Shown here in pieces: positions 1-11,198 of a stretch of DNA of 64,000 nt; within the stretch, counting starts at the first letter, position 1, and each line of letters opens with the position of its first letter. Where the stretch lies: NCBI GenBank assembly GCA_032622095.1, contig CP136064.1:247043827-247107826 (forward strand), read 5' to 3'. The notes below the pieces were generated by a model. That model was not told the origin of the DNA. It made no database searches and worked only from the letters and a program-made list of their open reading frames with translations. This DNA comes from Siphonodentalium dalli. Lineage: Eukaryota > Mollusca > Scaphopoda > Gadilida > Siphonodentaliidae. The translations under genes were made by a program, and so were the position numbers.

Positions 1-1041
1 GCATGTCATTATTTGTTTGAATTGAGCTATTCCAGCTAACTCTTGGTTGTCTTTCGGTAATTGTTTTATTTTAAGAATGATTGACGTTCGTATGATAGTA
101 GTGCGCAACTTATAATGAGGTGCATTTTGTCGTCCAACTCGTTGCAATGTTCGCAAATACGATAATAGTTCGTCAATGTTTAGATATCGGCCTCGTTCAA
201 TTCCGAGGGAATGACAGCTGATCCGCAATCTCGTGAGTGACCCCCTGTGTTTCGTTATTCTGAATGAGCCAGACCAGCCTCCCCATGACATCTTCACTAG
301 ATTTCACAACTGAAGTCACAACTAGCACAGATACCTTGTTTTAGCTGTTATATTTTTAGCATGGACGCAATTCGCTGTATATTATACCATACCTAGGAGG
401 GGCGGTGGACCAGGTCACATGCCTTTCTTTGTAGATTTTCTGTATTAACATGATCAGGCATGCGGTCCATTGTTCTGCGAAGACGTTCGAACTACAAATT
501 AAGCATTGAGTGGATGGTTAAATTAGCACCCACGTGATCTCCATTGTTCATATCATCGGAAATCGAGGTGGAGTCCTATCCGTCTTCTGTAATATAATTT
601 TTAAGTTAATCGCTAGTGTGTTTCACCATTAATAACTCAGTGTGTGGCAAGAAAATCAAAGACGCTGTCAAAACGAGCGTGAACGTCTTGACTTGAATTT
701 CGCCAACCCCCGCGTTGATCTTCTGTATCCACAAAACAAACGTCTGCAGATCGACTCCAGTAGAGGGTATTAAATCTCGTCGACCAGGGAACCAACCAGA
801 CGAGCGGAATTAAACAGCGGGAGAGAACCTTAGAACAGTGAGGGTTTTAAGTGCTCAGACACTGACATATTTACCCATTTTCATGGCTGATCTAATTTTC
901 TTTAATGATTGAATTAGCTATTATTTGGTGCACTCTGTCTAAGGCTATCATATCACGATAATTCGTTGCATTATGCGTACGAGGTGGTATAGTGTTTAAC
1001 CACGTAGTTCTAAATCTCACCATGTAGAAGCGTCTTCATGC
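1..1041. other. Intergenic, no gene seen
   Basis: No ORF with protein-like composition, no tRNA or rRNA and no clear repeat that I can delimit. Ordinary AT-rich non-coding DNA. Confidence 0.5.
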
Positions 1042-1355
1042 CAAGCATTGAAATAGTTTGTCTGACATTTGCAGAATGAGGTCCCCAGAGCAGAGGGTAA
1101 CGGGATATAGCGTCACCAAATCCACCCTCTTGGAACCGCATTTTGCTGAGGCATCAACTGCTATGGGAGAGTCTCAGACATAGGATTAGATTGAAGTTCC
1201 CCAGTTGAAGTTAGTCACATTGATTATGCATTTTATCTTCTTCAAATTAGGGGATATAGAAACCGAACAAAAGGGGAAAGGACGGGATAGCGTCTCTAAA
1301 TTCACCCTCTGGGGACCTCATTCTCCAAATGACAGAAACGCTATTTCAAGGCTTG
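1042..1355. mobile_element. MITE family A, copy 1
   Basis: Terminal inverted repeats start CAAGCATTGAAATAG and end CTATTTCAAGGCTTG. Next inward come arms GAATGAGGTCCCCAGAG and CTCTGGGGACCTCATTC. The flanks CTTCATGC and CTTCCTGT resemble a decayed 8-bp target duplication. The interior resembles other copies in this window (38.3, 49.8 and 62.7 kb). No coding capacity. The 8-bp duplication suggests hAT-type mobilisation. Confidence 0.8.
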
Positions 1356-1746
1356 CTTCCTGTTATATAATATAGCCAGTCCTGTTACACACCATATTCC
1401 TGTGGTCAATACTATAAACAAAAACGTGCAATACACAAGATATTAAAATTTCAGGGTGCCATAATCGAAAATAATTGACGGGCGCATAATCCGCGCATGT
1501 GTTTTCTTGCAATGTGTTTTATATAATATTTGTTTTATCTTCGCACAACATGACTTCAAACCTTGAAATATTGTGTCTCACTCTGTGAGGTTTTAGATTG
1601 TAAAACGGCAAACTTTAATCTTGAGTTGCTAATAGCTACCGACGGTCGGCTGATTCACGTGGTCGAGACTGTTCAGAGTTCATACGCCAACTTCAAAATT
1701 GTAGCAAGAGCGATAACCCAAATGCACGTATAGTCGGCATACTTAT

Positions 1747-2060
1747 GCAAACTCCAGGCAGAGTTATCTCTCATTGCTTCGCTGATATACCACTGCCACA
1801 AGGAGATTTGGTAAGGATTTTTACATGATACTACGGTCTTATGTTTTAGGATTAAAATTGTCTGTCTGGCTCAGTTCATATTGTTCTTATCAATACCGAA
1901 AGAATTACCATTATTGCAAACTATTTGTGGTAAAAATAAGATAATAGATGACTAAATATAGTTCCGACGATACGTAAACATATATGTATCGGTCTGCAAA
2001 GAACATGTACCATCCTTCCAGCAGTGATTTATCGCAGTGATAATTTAGAGGGCGCTGCGT
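1747..2060 (-). repeat. Repeat family B, copy 1 (inverted)
   Basis: Reverse-oriented copy of the roughly 320-bp sequence at 4736-5057 and 8792-9112. Shared blocks include AACTCCAGGCAGAGTTATCT and TAGTTCCGACGATACGTAAA. The ends are partly inverted-complementary around CACTGCCA, which suggests a MITE. Non-coding. Confidence 0.75.
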
Positions 2061-3407
2061 GGATTTTGATAATTATGTTGCCTTAATTATGCTAACGATT
2101 AATTCAGACCAGACATCGTTATTGCTAACGGAACTGGGAGAAATTCTATCAACAACTCGGATCAGGAATGTGGCTACGTGGATTTTGTTCAGGGGCAGTT
2201 ATCCAACCGATGACAATTTAAGTTGTAACTGTTTGACTGACAAATATTCAAATCTTTGTCTAAAAAGAAAATGCCCATCTCTTACTCTATAGTTATCGGT
2301 TGGAAAGCTTAAATGTAGGATGAAGTCTTAGAATATCAACATAAATTCAGTCTGAATGTACAAACCGCTGTTGATTCAGGCAGAGATTTCCAAATGCAGA
2401 TCATTCTGTCCAACATATACTCGCTCAAATACGCACATAATCGACCTATAATGTGAAATAGGTACATAATGTGATTATTTGACTATGAAATAAGCGGCAA
2501 ATGGAGTCATAGTCGTTGTTTCGTTTTATGACGCGGGCCACAATGAAAACACACGTTAAAGAGCGTACACCTGAAAAGTCGCGAGTTGGCTTATTTGTGT
2601 TATTCTGCGCACATAATCTGCTTAGAATAGCCTCGTTATGAGTATATAATGTGACTAAAACGCTTTTAGTTTCGGCACAGTATCGACTCAAACAAGTTTA
2701 ATTATAAGCAGATAAAGTACGGGTTTATGGGAGAATAGGCTGTTATGTCCAAATATAGGGGCCGCTATACCTGTCGTCACTCCACCATTCTCTTTGTATT
2801 TGCCGGGAACCTATTCATAAGCTATTTAGCACTGCAGCAGGGACAATGGAAGTAATTGTGGACAAGGAATTAATGGTCACAAAAAGGTACACGTAAATCC
2901 TCAAAATAAATGTAAGGGTCATGTATATATGTATCATCCTATGATTCTAAGTTCACCCCAATCTCTGACTGTATATATGATGAAGACTCACGAATAAACA
3001 TTTCATCATATTTAGTATGAGAATTTTATTTTGTTTGTTTTACAAAGTGTGGCAGACCGGACTTCGCTTGTAGTTTGACGTCGAAGGAAGAATCTGGCTT
3101 TCGTTCAAGATCTTTTCTTCCTCATCTTAGAGCATACGGATGACGACTCTCTGAGGATGTAATCCAAGCTGCAATGCATGCGTGCGCATCAGGATTAATC
3201 ATACTGACAAGTTGCAAGCATGTGTTTTGCCGAGTAAGGGGTGGACAACCGCGCCCTTTAATTCTTGATAGTATGACAATAAATATCTCACATGTGAGAT
3301 AAAACAGCATTGTCATAATGTCCGAAGATATTGTCCGAAGAGAAAACTACACTTATTCACTCATGCAGTCTCTAGTAGTTTAGTATGACTGAAGGAGTCG
3401 TTGTCGA
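2061..3407. other. Non-coding stretch
   Basis: No convincing gene or delimitable repeat. Short ORFs here have low-complexity or random-looking products. Confidence 0.4.
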
Positions 3408-3664
3408 CATATTTTGGTATGTTGGGTACCAGGCTTTACTAAAGGGTGTTTTGGGTACCAAGCTTGACATTTTTCAGCACACGTTTGACACCAATATCTT
3501 TCATCCGATGATATGGAGCATGAGTATAGTCATCTTTAAAACTGTTTTCCTGCCTCATAGTTGCTTTAATCGGCAACATATTCCGATGAAGCATAGACCA
3601 CAGAGGTCACGCTGGGTACCCAAAACTCATTTTCGTAAATCTGGGTACCCAACACACCAAGATG
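3408..3664. mobile_element. MITE with GGGTACC-rich inverted arms
   Basis: Left arm 3408-3468 and right arm 3608-3664 are imperfect reverse complements. Each carries two GGGTACC blocks in the same spacing (TGTTGGGTACC then TTTTGGGTACC). No coding capacity. Family not recognised. Confidence 0.7.
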
Positions 3665-4735
3665 TGGCGAAAATGACCCATTCAACTGTAGACTGTGTAT
3701 GGAAAGTTCCTTCAATGATGCACGTATAATTATCAAATTTTGGGCTGTATTCGGCATTTATGCATTTAGGCCAATACATCTGATTGAAAAGGGTGTTTTT
3801 TTTTCTAGAATTAGTGCCCACTTGACCTTTGTTGTTTTCGGCGTCTCTTGTTTTACCGATCTCCACAATAGAATAAAGACATGCTGTATGGACTAGTCTT
3901 TACCGCGGGAATTGCCCCAACGGCCAGCCATTTTCTAATTGTTTTTTCACTCGGTAATATGAGCCTGACACCCCCGGGATGTGTTGTCAGCGATGGTTAT
4001 CTGTTAACTAAATGTGTTGGGCTCTAAGCACAATCATGTACTTTGGTGTTCAGATAAACACCACAATCATAGCCCCCGAAACAAAATCCAGTAAATCAAA
4101 GAGATTAAAATCAAACTTCAAACATTAATCATGGGCCACTTAGAAAACAGTGGTGACATAACTAACGGACGAAGGTGTCAAAGGTTGTTCTGACCTGACA
4201 ATCGCCACTAACCCCCGGGGATATGTTTTTTTCTGGTATCTAAACAACAATCTTGAACTTTAGTCAGTTGTCCGAATTCGTCTCTGCGAGTTCACGCAAT
4301 CACAGCAGATGACAACTGCAAGAAAATGGAAAATTAGACAATCACCAATCAATACATTAATCAAGTTTATTTGTACTCACACCATGTATGGTCAAATGTT
4401 GAATAACATTCATCGAGAGAAATGTCATATCGTCCGTGTGCTTCTATATATACAACTGCGTAAATGTTCTTGTGAAGATCTTGTATTTATGACGGATGCT
4501 TGTTGATACTATTGTATGGATAGTATATTCTTTATTAGTTTTAATTCTGTTTTAGAATGGAACTATTTTCTCTCATTAACATAAAATCAGTACGCGGTAC
4601 GGGGTGGCATTAATGCCATGTGAGAGGGCGATAACTTGTTTATCTGTACACTTGTATCTGGGAATTTGAATATAGAAGACTGTTCTATTTATTGGAAAAC
4701 GTGGCCAATGTGCAAATAAAAAATCTTTTTGTCCA
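3665..4735. other. Non-coding stretch
   Basis: I see no gene, RNA gene or clear repeat boundaries here. Confidence 0.4.
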
Positions 4736-5057
4736 AACTCCACGTAGCGCCCTCTACGTTACCACTGCGATATAGCACTGCCACATGGATGGTACTTTGC
4801 GGACCGATACATCTATTTTTACGTATCGTCGGAACTATATATAGTCACTTATTATCTTATTTTGACCACAAAAGTTTCAAGTTGCAATAATGGTAATTCC
4901 TTCGGTATTGATAAGAACGATATGGACTGAGCCAGACATAGACAATTTTAATCCTAAAACATAAGAACTTAGAACACTTAAGAAATCCTTACCAAATGTC
5001 CTTATGGCAGTGGTATCTCAGCGGAGCGATGGGAGATAACTCTGCCTGGAATTTGCT
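4736..5057 (+). repeat. Repeat family B, copy 2
   Basis: Over 85 percent identical by eye to 8792-9112 and inverted relative to 1747-2060. Starts near CTCTACGTTACCACTGCGAT and ends near GATAACTCTGCCTGGA. The subterminal CACTGCCACA/TGGCAGTG pair is inverted. It lies directly before the LINE at 5.1 kb. Confidence 0.75.
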
Positions 5058-5124
5058 TTTTGTCGTACAAATATGGCAAGAGTGTGATAACCATCCAGAA
5101 AATCTATGATGTAGAAACTTTTCC

Positions 5125-7035
5125 GAATGCGTGTATAAAAACAAGTCCTCGCCACTCCCTCAGTATACGTCATCGGTCGATCTTGCCAATATATTTGCGA
5201 AGTTCTTTGTAAACAAAATCGAGAACATCCGATGCAATATGGTTAGCAACAATGAAACACTCAGCTGGGAATTTCTTCAGACCAGTGGTTCATCAAGGGG
5301 GTTGAAAAAGCTGACGTGTTTCAAGCCACTCACATCTGATCAGCTGTAAGAAATTATATCGAAATCTCCATCAAAACAGTGCCCTCTCGACATTATACCA
5401 ACAAAGTTATTGAAGACATGTAAGGGAGCACTAGCACCCGTGTTGATGAATATTGTAAACAGTTCTTTGGATAGTGGCATTTTCCCATCCACCATGAAAC
5501 ATGCCTTAGTAACGCCGCTACTGAAGAAACCAGGGCTTGATGTCGAGGTCCTAAGTAACTACCGTCCGGTTTCAAACCTCTCTTTTATTTCAAAGCTGAT
5601 AGAGAGGGTTGTTTCCAAACAACTTCGCGAATACTTGTCGTCCACTGGTTTGTAGGAAGTGTTTCAATCTGCCTATCGTCCAACTAGCAGCACGGAGACT
5701 GCACTTCTTCGGGTCCAAAATGACTTGCTTATGTCAATGGATCAAAGGGAAGTGTCATGTTGGTGTTGCTGGATCTCAGTGCCGTCCTCGACACCATCAA
5801 TCACGCTGTGCTATTGGAGAGACTTGAAAACATACTCGGTATGACGGGTGTAGCCTTAGATTGGTTTAGGTCATATCTGAACGGCCGTATATTGAGTGTC
5901 ACAGTGGATAACGTTCACTCGGATGTTTTTGCATTTAAGTACGGTGTGCCACAGTGGTCCGTGCTCGGACCCATGCTCTATGTGATCTACGTCCTACCGC
6001 TGGGGGACATAATCCGTCATCATGAACTGAATTTTCACTTTTACGCGGATGATTCCCAACTCTACGTTCATTTCAACCCTGGTTGTAAGATTCCAGCCAG
6101 AGAATCCCTAGAGCACTGTGTATCCGATATTAAAATCTGGATGACTGATAATTTCCTTAAGTTGAATCCTGACAAAACTGAACTGATATATATCGGGTTA
6201 CCGCATCAGTTGCAGAAAGCAACTACCCACGATATTGTGCTTGGAGATAGTGTAGTCTCTAAGTCGACTATGGTCCGCAACCTGTGGTATATGATGGATG
6301 ACAATCTATCTGCGGAGGCGCATGTAATGCAAGTTTGCAGATTGGCATATTGTCACCTGAGAAATATCAGCAGGTGCGAAATGTGGTCGACAAAGAGACG
6401 GCCAAACAACTCGTACATGCATTTGTCACAAGCCGTATAGACTACTGTAACTCACTTTTATTTGGTTGCAACACATACCTTATTCGGAAACTTCAGCTTG
6501 TACAAAACTGTGCTGCTAGGATTGTTAGCAAAACAAAGAAATTTGATAACATCACTCCAATTCTAGCTAAATTACACTGGCTTCCCGTTGAGCAGAGGAT
6601 CCATTTTAAGGTCTTGCTTTTCACTTATAAGTGTTCAAATAAACTGGCACCATCGTACTTGTCGGATCTCATTCAGCGCTATGAGCCCGTCAGACCCCTC
6701 AGGTCCGCCAAGGCAAATCAACTTGTCTATAAACCTAGGGATCTGGTTACATGCGGCGATCGCGCTTTTTCTGTGGCTGGCCCAAAGCTGTGGAATCTAC
6801 TTCCTGATCACTTAAGGATTCCACAAAACATAAATGATTTCAAATCAGCACTTAAAAACCACCTGTTTTAATTGGCATTTGGTCTTCGGCCCGCTTTGCG
6901 TAAAGTGAAGAAATAGCCGCAGTTTATGTTGTATATTTGTATTGTGTTGTATATGTTTTATGTGTATATTGTTAAGTCCGAGAGCACATTTGTGGAGTCG
7001 TGACTATAAACCTTATTATTATTATTATTATTATA
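5125..7035 (+). pseudogene. CR1/L2-like LINE reverse transcriptase, decayed
   Basis: Conceptual translation gives an RT domain in pieces. 5131-5655 holds the fingers region (PLLKKPGLDVEVLSNYRPVS). 5757-6440 holds LDLSAVLDTINHAVLLERL, GVPQWSVLGPMLY and the catalytic YADDSQLYV (about 6040-6066). 6335-6871 is the C-terminal part (SRIDYCNSLLFG, GDRAFSVAGPKLWNLLP). It is broken by in-frame stops near 5347 and 5653 and by frameshifts near 5757 and 6370, and the endonuclease is missing (5' truncation). The 3' end is an ATT microsatellite at about 7013-7034, as in CR1/L2 elements. Inactive. Confidence 0.9.
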
Positions 7036-8011
7036 ACTCGTTTATACATTGGCACCCAATCCCAGTTCAATATACCCACTTTTCATCGCAAAAATCAGCC
7101 CAACATGCATGTTTATGAAGAAATTCGCTACGAGCATCTCATAACAAGTTCGCAGAGTGCTATAAACGTACCCAAAATACAGCCGAGTACATCGACTGAA
7201 ATTAAATTTTCGAACACTTGATCCAAACATTTCGCGTACGTTTCACAACAGTCAGGGAGCTTGGATGTCGAGCCCACAATCAAAATTGCAGAAATAGAAG
7301 GCTTTATCGATATTAATCCGGTGGTGGAGAACACCATGCAGAAGATTAGTCAAAATTCTCTTTTCTTTGTGCAACTTCAGCAACCTTCACCTTGTTAGTA
7401 CACGTACACGGAGCCATTCCATTGTGTCGGCATCATTAAAGTGTCGCCGTTTTATTGGACACGGAACATGATTCTGGACACTGTGCTACTTCAGATATAG
7501 CATGAGTTCCCTATAGATGATACATTGTACGGCTGTCCTTTATTGGAATTGTTTTGGATTCCCTAACTCCTCACCTAAAATATGCATGGTCTATGGAACC
7601 TTATTCGAGGTCCTATAGTCTGATTGATTCGTGTATCAGAATGCTGTGCGCCACTTCATGCAACAGCCCTGGCGCCTTGTCGTATCAGATTCTAAACAGG
7701 TATGCACTAAATTAGATGGAGTTAAATTCGAGTTAGCTAGGACATTTGTACATATAACATGGTGGTGTGATCATTTTATATACATGTAGATTCCCAGGTG
7801 AAATATAATATACTTGGAACTACATTGGAGCTGCACTGGTCATGATATTAAACATGTATAGTTAGTATACTCGAGTTAGCTAGGATAGTTACACCTAATA
7901 TGGCGGTATGATCCCGGATATAGATTCCATGACGAAAAATAATATTTTTGGAAATACTCTGGAGCTGCACTGTTCGTGGTATTAACCCTTTACCCAACAG
8001 AATGGCCCTGT

Positions 8012-8080
8012 GCCAATGCATTCTCTTATATATGCGAGTCGACCATAGGTCGCCTCGCATATATAAGAGAATGCATTGGC
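8012..8080. repeat. 69-bp hairpin module (H-a)
   Basis: Perfect 27-bp arms starting GCCAATGCATTCTC and ending GAGAATGCATTGGC. A T/C mismatch follows, then inner stem CGACC/GGTCG with ATA loop. Confidence 0.95.
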
Positions 8081-8159
8081 TTAACACATTAAAAATTATA
8101 AAATTGTTAAAGAATGTAAGAAAAAATGGTAAAAAGTGTTAAAAAAAGATTTTTTTTAG

Positions 8160-8228
8160 GCCAATGCATTCTCTTATATATGCGAGGCGACCTATGGTCG
8201 ACTCGCATATATAAGAGAATGCATTGGC
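8160..8228. repeat. 69-bp hairpin module (H-b), inverted to H-a
   Basis: Same 27-bp arms. The centre GCGACCTATGGTCGA is the exact reverse complement of the H-a centre, so the pair also forms a larger inverted repeat separated by an A/T-rich spacer of about 79 bp. Confidence 0.95.
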
Positions 8229-8791
8229 ACAGGGCATAACTGTAACTATCACAATGTGGTCAAGGAGCCGGTTCCAATGATATCCATATTTGTATGGTTC
8301 TATTGAGACAGACCGAAGATATTTTAGGCTGTTGAAGCTTTATTTGGCCGGTTTTGGCCGGTTTGTTGGGTAAAGGGTTAAACATGTATAGTTAGTATAC
8401 TCGAGTTAGCTAGGATAGTTGTACCTAACATTGCGGTGTGATCCCGGATATAGATTCCCAGGTGAAACATAATATTATCAGTGCAGATGTAATTAATTAA
8501 TAATCTTAGGGTCGAAACACTAGAGTTGCACTGGTCATACTATTACAAAGTTATAGTTAAGTGACGACTTGTCGAAAAAACAAATGACACTAATAATCAA
8601 AACTACGTGCCACGCGGTCACGTAACTTCCTGGCGCAGTATCCCACGAACAAAAACAACAGTTACAGTTAGTATAGTTGCTGATATAACGACAACCCTAT
8701 AATAACCAAGCCAAACATCATGCAAATATACGCCCTATAACCGGACACAAATAATACTGGTTCAGCTTGTCTATATATATAGCAAACTCCA

Positions 8792-9112
8792 TGCAGTGCA
8801 CTCTACGTTATCACTGCGATATAGCACTGCCACAGGGATGGTACTTTGTGGACCGATACATCTATTTTTATATATCGTCGGAACTATATTTAGTCACCTA
8901 TATATATTATCTTATTTTGACCACCAAAAGTTTGCAATAATGGTAATTCTTTCGGTATTGATAAGAACAATATGAACTGAGCCAAACGTAGACAATTTTA
9001 ATCCTAAAACATAAGAACTGAGAACACGTAAGAAATCCTTACCAAATGTCCTTATGGCAGTGGTATCTCAGCGGAGCGATGACTCTGGGAGATAACTCTG
9101 CCTGGAGTTTGT
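8792..9112 (+). repeat. Repeat family B, copy 3
   Basis: Close copy of 4736-5057, same strand. See that entry for blocks and ends. Confidence 0.75.
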
Positions 9113-10118
9113 GTATATAGGTCTCCGTGCTTCCGTGTGGAATGTTAAGTCTATTCCATGGGATCATCTATAGGGTTATATACCTACTTCCACAAGGCCC
9201 CCATGCGGCTCAATCGGGTGGGGTCTGGTTGCATGGCGTATCAGATCGTAAAACTGACTGACAATGGCGAAGCTATCATCAACACACGGAGAGAAATAAG
9301 AGAATGGCAGATTCGTGTTTCTGTTGAAGTTTATCCGTTGCTCGTGTTATACTGGGATCGGTAGTTTTGCTTGCATGCAATATATTATTTTTCGGGTGGA
9401 ACGAACCCTCTCTGTATTTTTATTCTTCGTCACTAATATTGACACCGTGGCACTGTTATCTGCTGAATGCAGGAAGATAAACTGTATACCCATTGCCACA
9501 TTGAAGGTTTAGAAATATGTGTGTGCAAGTTATATGACAGCAAACCTACACCAAGATGTAAAACGGACTGCACACTTTATGGGAGACATATGAAAACGAA
9601 AAGCATGTTTTTTGCCCACCATACGCCAAGACAGTTTGACGTTACACATCCAGTTGTCAAATTGCGTCTGTTGAATCTGCAGGCGCTTCTTATGTGTATC
9701 GCAAGTTGCGACACCAAACATCATGAGTGGATAGAAAACATGGAAATTACTGGATGAGCGAATCATTTCCAGACGACGTATCAGGTCACGTGGTTTGCTT
9801 TATTGAAGTTTATTGTCGTTTGAACCGACCACCGATAAGGTTAATATCTATAAAACACTCCGCGGAACCCAAAAACCACAAATCATCCGAAAGCTAGTAA
9901 CATTTAACATTAGCCCCTCTACAAATTGAGCTCCAGTGTCATTGACACCTTCATTGGTAATTGGAAATAAAATCAGTGAAATCTGGAATCCAGCTCTGGA
10001 AATAGCAGTTCACCATATTTGTGGTCGGTAACTTTCCCAGTTAACTTTAGCTTTACCAAGCTGGTAGATACCTCCTTTGGCAGGAGAACCACGTGTTGGC
10101 GTATGTTGATATCCTACT
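9113..10118. other. Non-coding stretch
   Basis: Several ORFs of 60-100 codons lie on both strands, but none resembles a known protein and none has supporting context. No repeat recognised. Confidence 0.4.
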
Positions 10119-11198
10119 CTGCCTAACTGTAGGAATATAGTCATCTCCGCTTATATACAACCTGCAGTACTTGATTAAAGGTACGGTTGGCCTTGGCGGT
10201 GGGTATCCTGTAAAAATATTTCCACCCGTCAAAAACCGCCACAAACAGAAAAAACATAAAAATGTAGACAGACTTTGGTATTTGTTTATATTATGATGGT
10301 AAACATATATTGACGATCTCATTCGTTCACTTGAAATGTCTAACTTTGGATTACGCATCGGTCATATTGATTGCTCTGCCCCAACCCAGGCCGACGATAT
10401 GTTACTGCTCTCACTGTCGGAGACGGGGATTAAAAGAATGTGTGAATTATGTTACAACTATAGCAAAGTGTGGCGATTCAAGTACAATGAATCGAAGACA
10501 ATGATAATCGCATTCAATGAATCGAAATATGACATTACCAAAAATCATCCAGAATCTGGCCTATGGGTAATTCAGAGATAAACGAAGTCATTTCGACAAC
10601 TCACCTTGGAATACCTAACTGTAGGAATATAGTCATCTCCGCTTATATACAACCTGCAGTACTTGATTAAAGGTACGGTTGGCCTTGGCGGTGGGTATCC
10701 TGTAAAAATATTTCCACCCGTCAAAAACCGCCACAAACAGAAAAAACATAAAAATGTAGACAGACTTTGTCCGTATACAAGTAAGAAATATCGCATAAAC
10801 AGTATGTTATTGTCATTTGTTTGACCATTGTCATGTAAACAAAAGCATTACAAGTTACTTTTCTGGTATTTGTTTATATTATGATGGTAAACATATATTG
10901 ACGATCTCATTCGTTCACTTGAAATGTCTAACTTTGGATTACGCATCGGTCATATTGATTGCTCTGCCCCAACCCAGGCCGACGATATGTTACTGCTCTC
11001 ACTGTCGGAGACGGGGATTAAAAGAATGTGTGAATTATGTTACAACTATAGCAAAGTGTGGCGATTCAAGTACAATGAATCGAAGACAATGATAATCGCA
11101 TTCAATGAATCGAAACATGATTACCAAAAATCATCCAGAATCTGGCCTATGGGTAATTCAGAGATAAACGAAGTCATTTCGACAACTCACCTTGGAAT
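10119..11198 (+). repeat. Tandem duplication spanning a LINE insertion edge
   Basis: 10119-10610 and 10611-11198 are near-identical. Both start CCTAACTGTAGGAATATAG and end at CTCACCTTGGAATAC. The second unit has about 96 extra bp (10769-10864) that the first lacks. The duplicated block includes both flanking repeat and the 5' edge of the LINE, so the duplication came after the insertion. Confidence 0.9.

Larger units (their letters stand above)
7982..8381. mobile_element. TTAA-bounded MITE with two hairpin modules (piggyBac-type)
   Basis: Bounded by TTAA at 7982-7985 and 8378-8381, with 14-bp perfect inverted ends CCCTTTACCCAACA / TGTTGGGTAAAGGG. TTAA target duplications and CCCTTT-type ends are hallmarks of piggyBac-related elements (family knowledge). 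Contains two 69-bp hairpin modules in inverted orientation. Non-autonomous. Confidence 0.88.
7730..8540 (+). repeat. Three tandem units of about 140 bp, split by a MITE
   Basis: GAGTTAGCTAGGA recurs at 7730, 7873 and 8402. Each unit continues with a TTCCAGGTGAAA-like block, then GAGCTGCACTG, then ATTAAACATGTATAG. The boundary between the second and third units is interrupted by the MITE at 7982-8381. Confidence 0.8.

Noticed and set aside
7982-8228. CRISPR-like array from repeated palindromes
   Set aside because: Only two palindromes in inverted orientation, inside a MITE of a eukaryotic genome; no array or cas genes.
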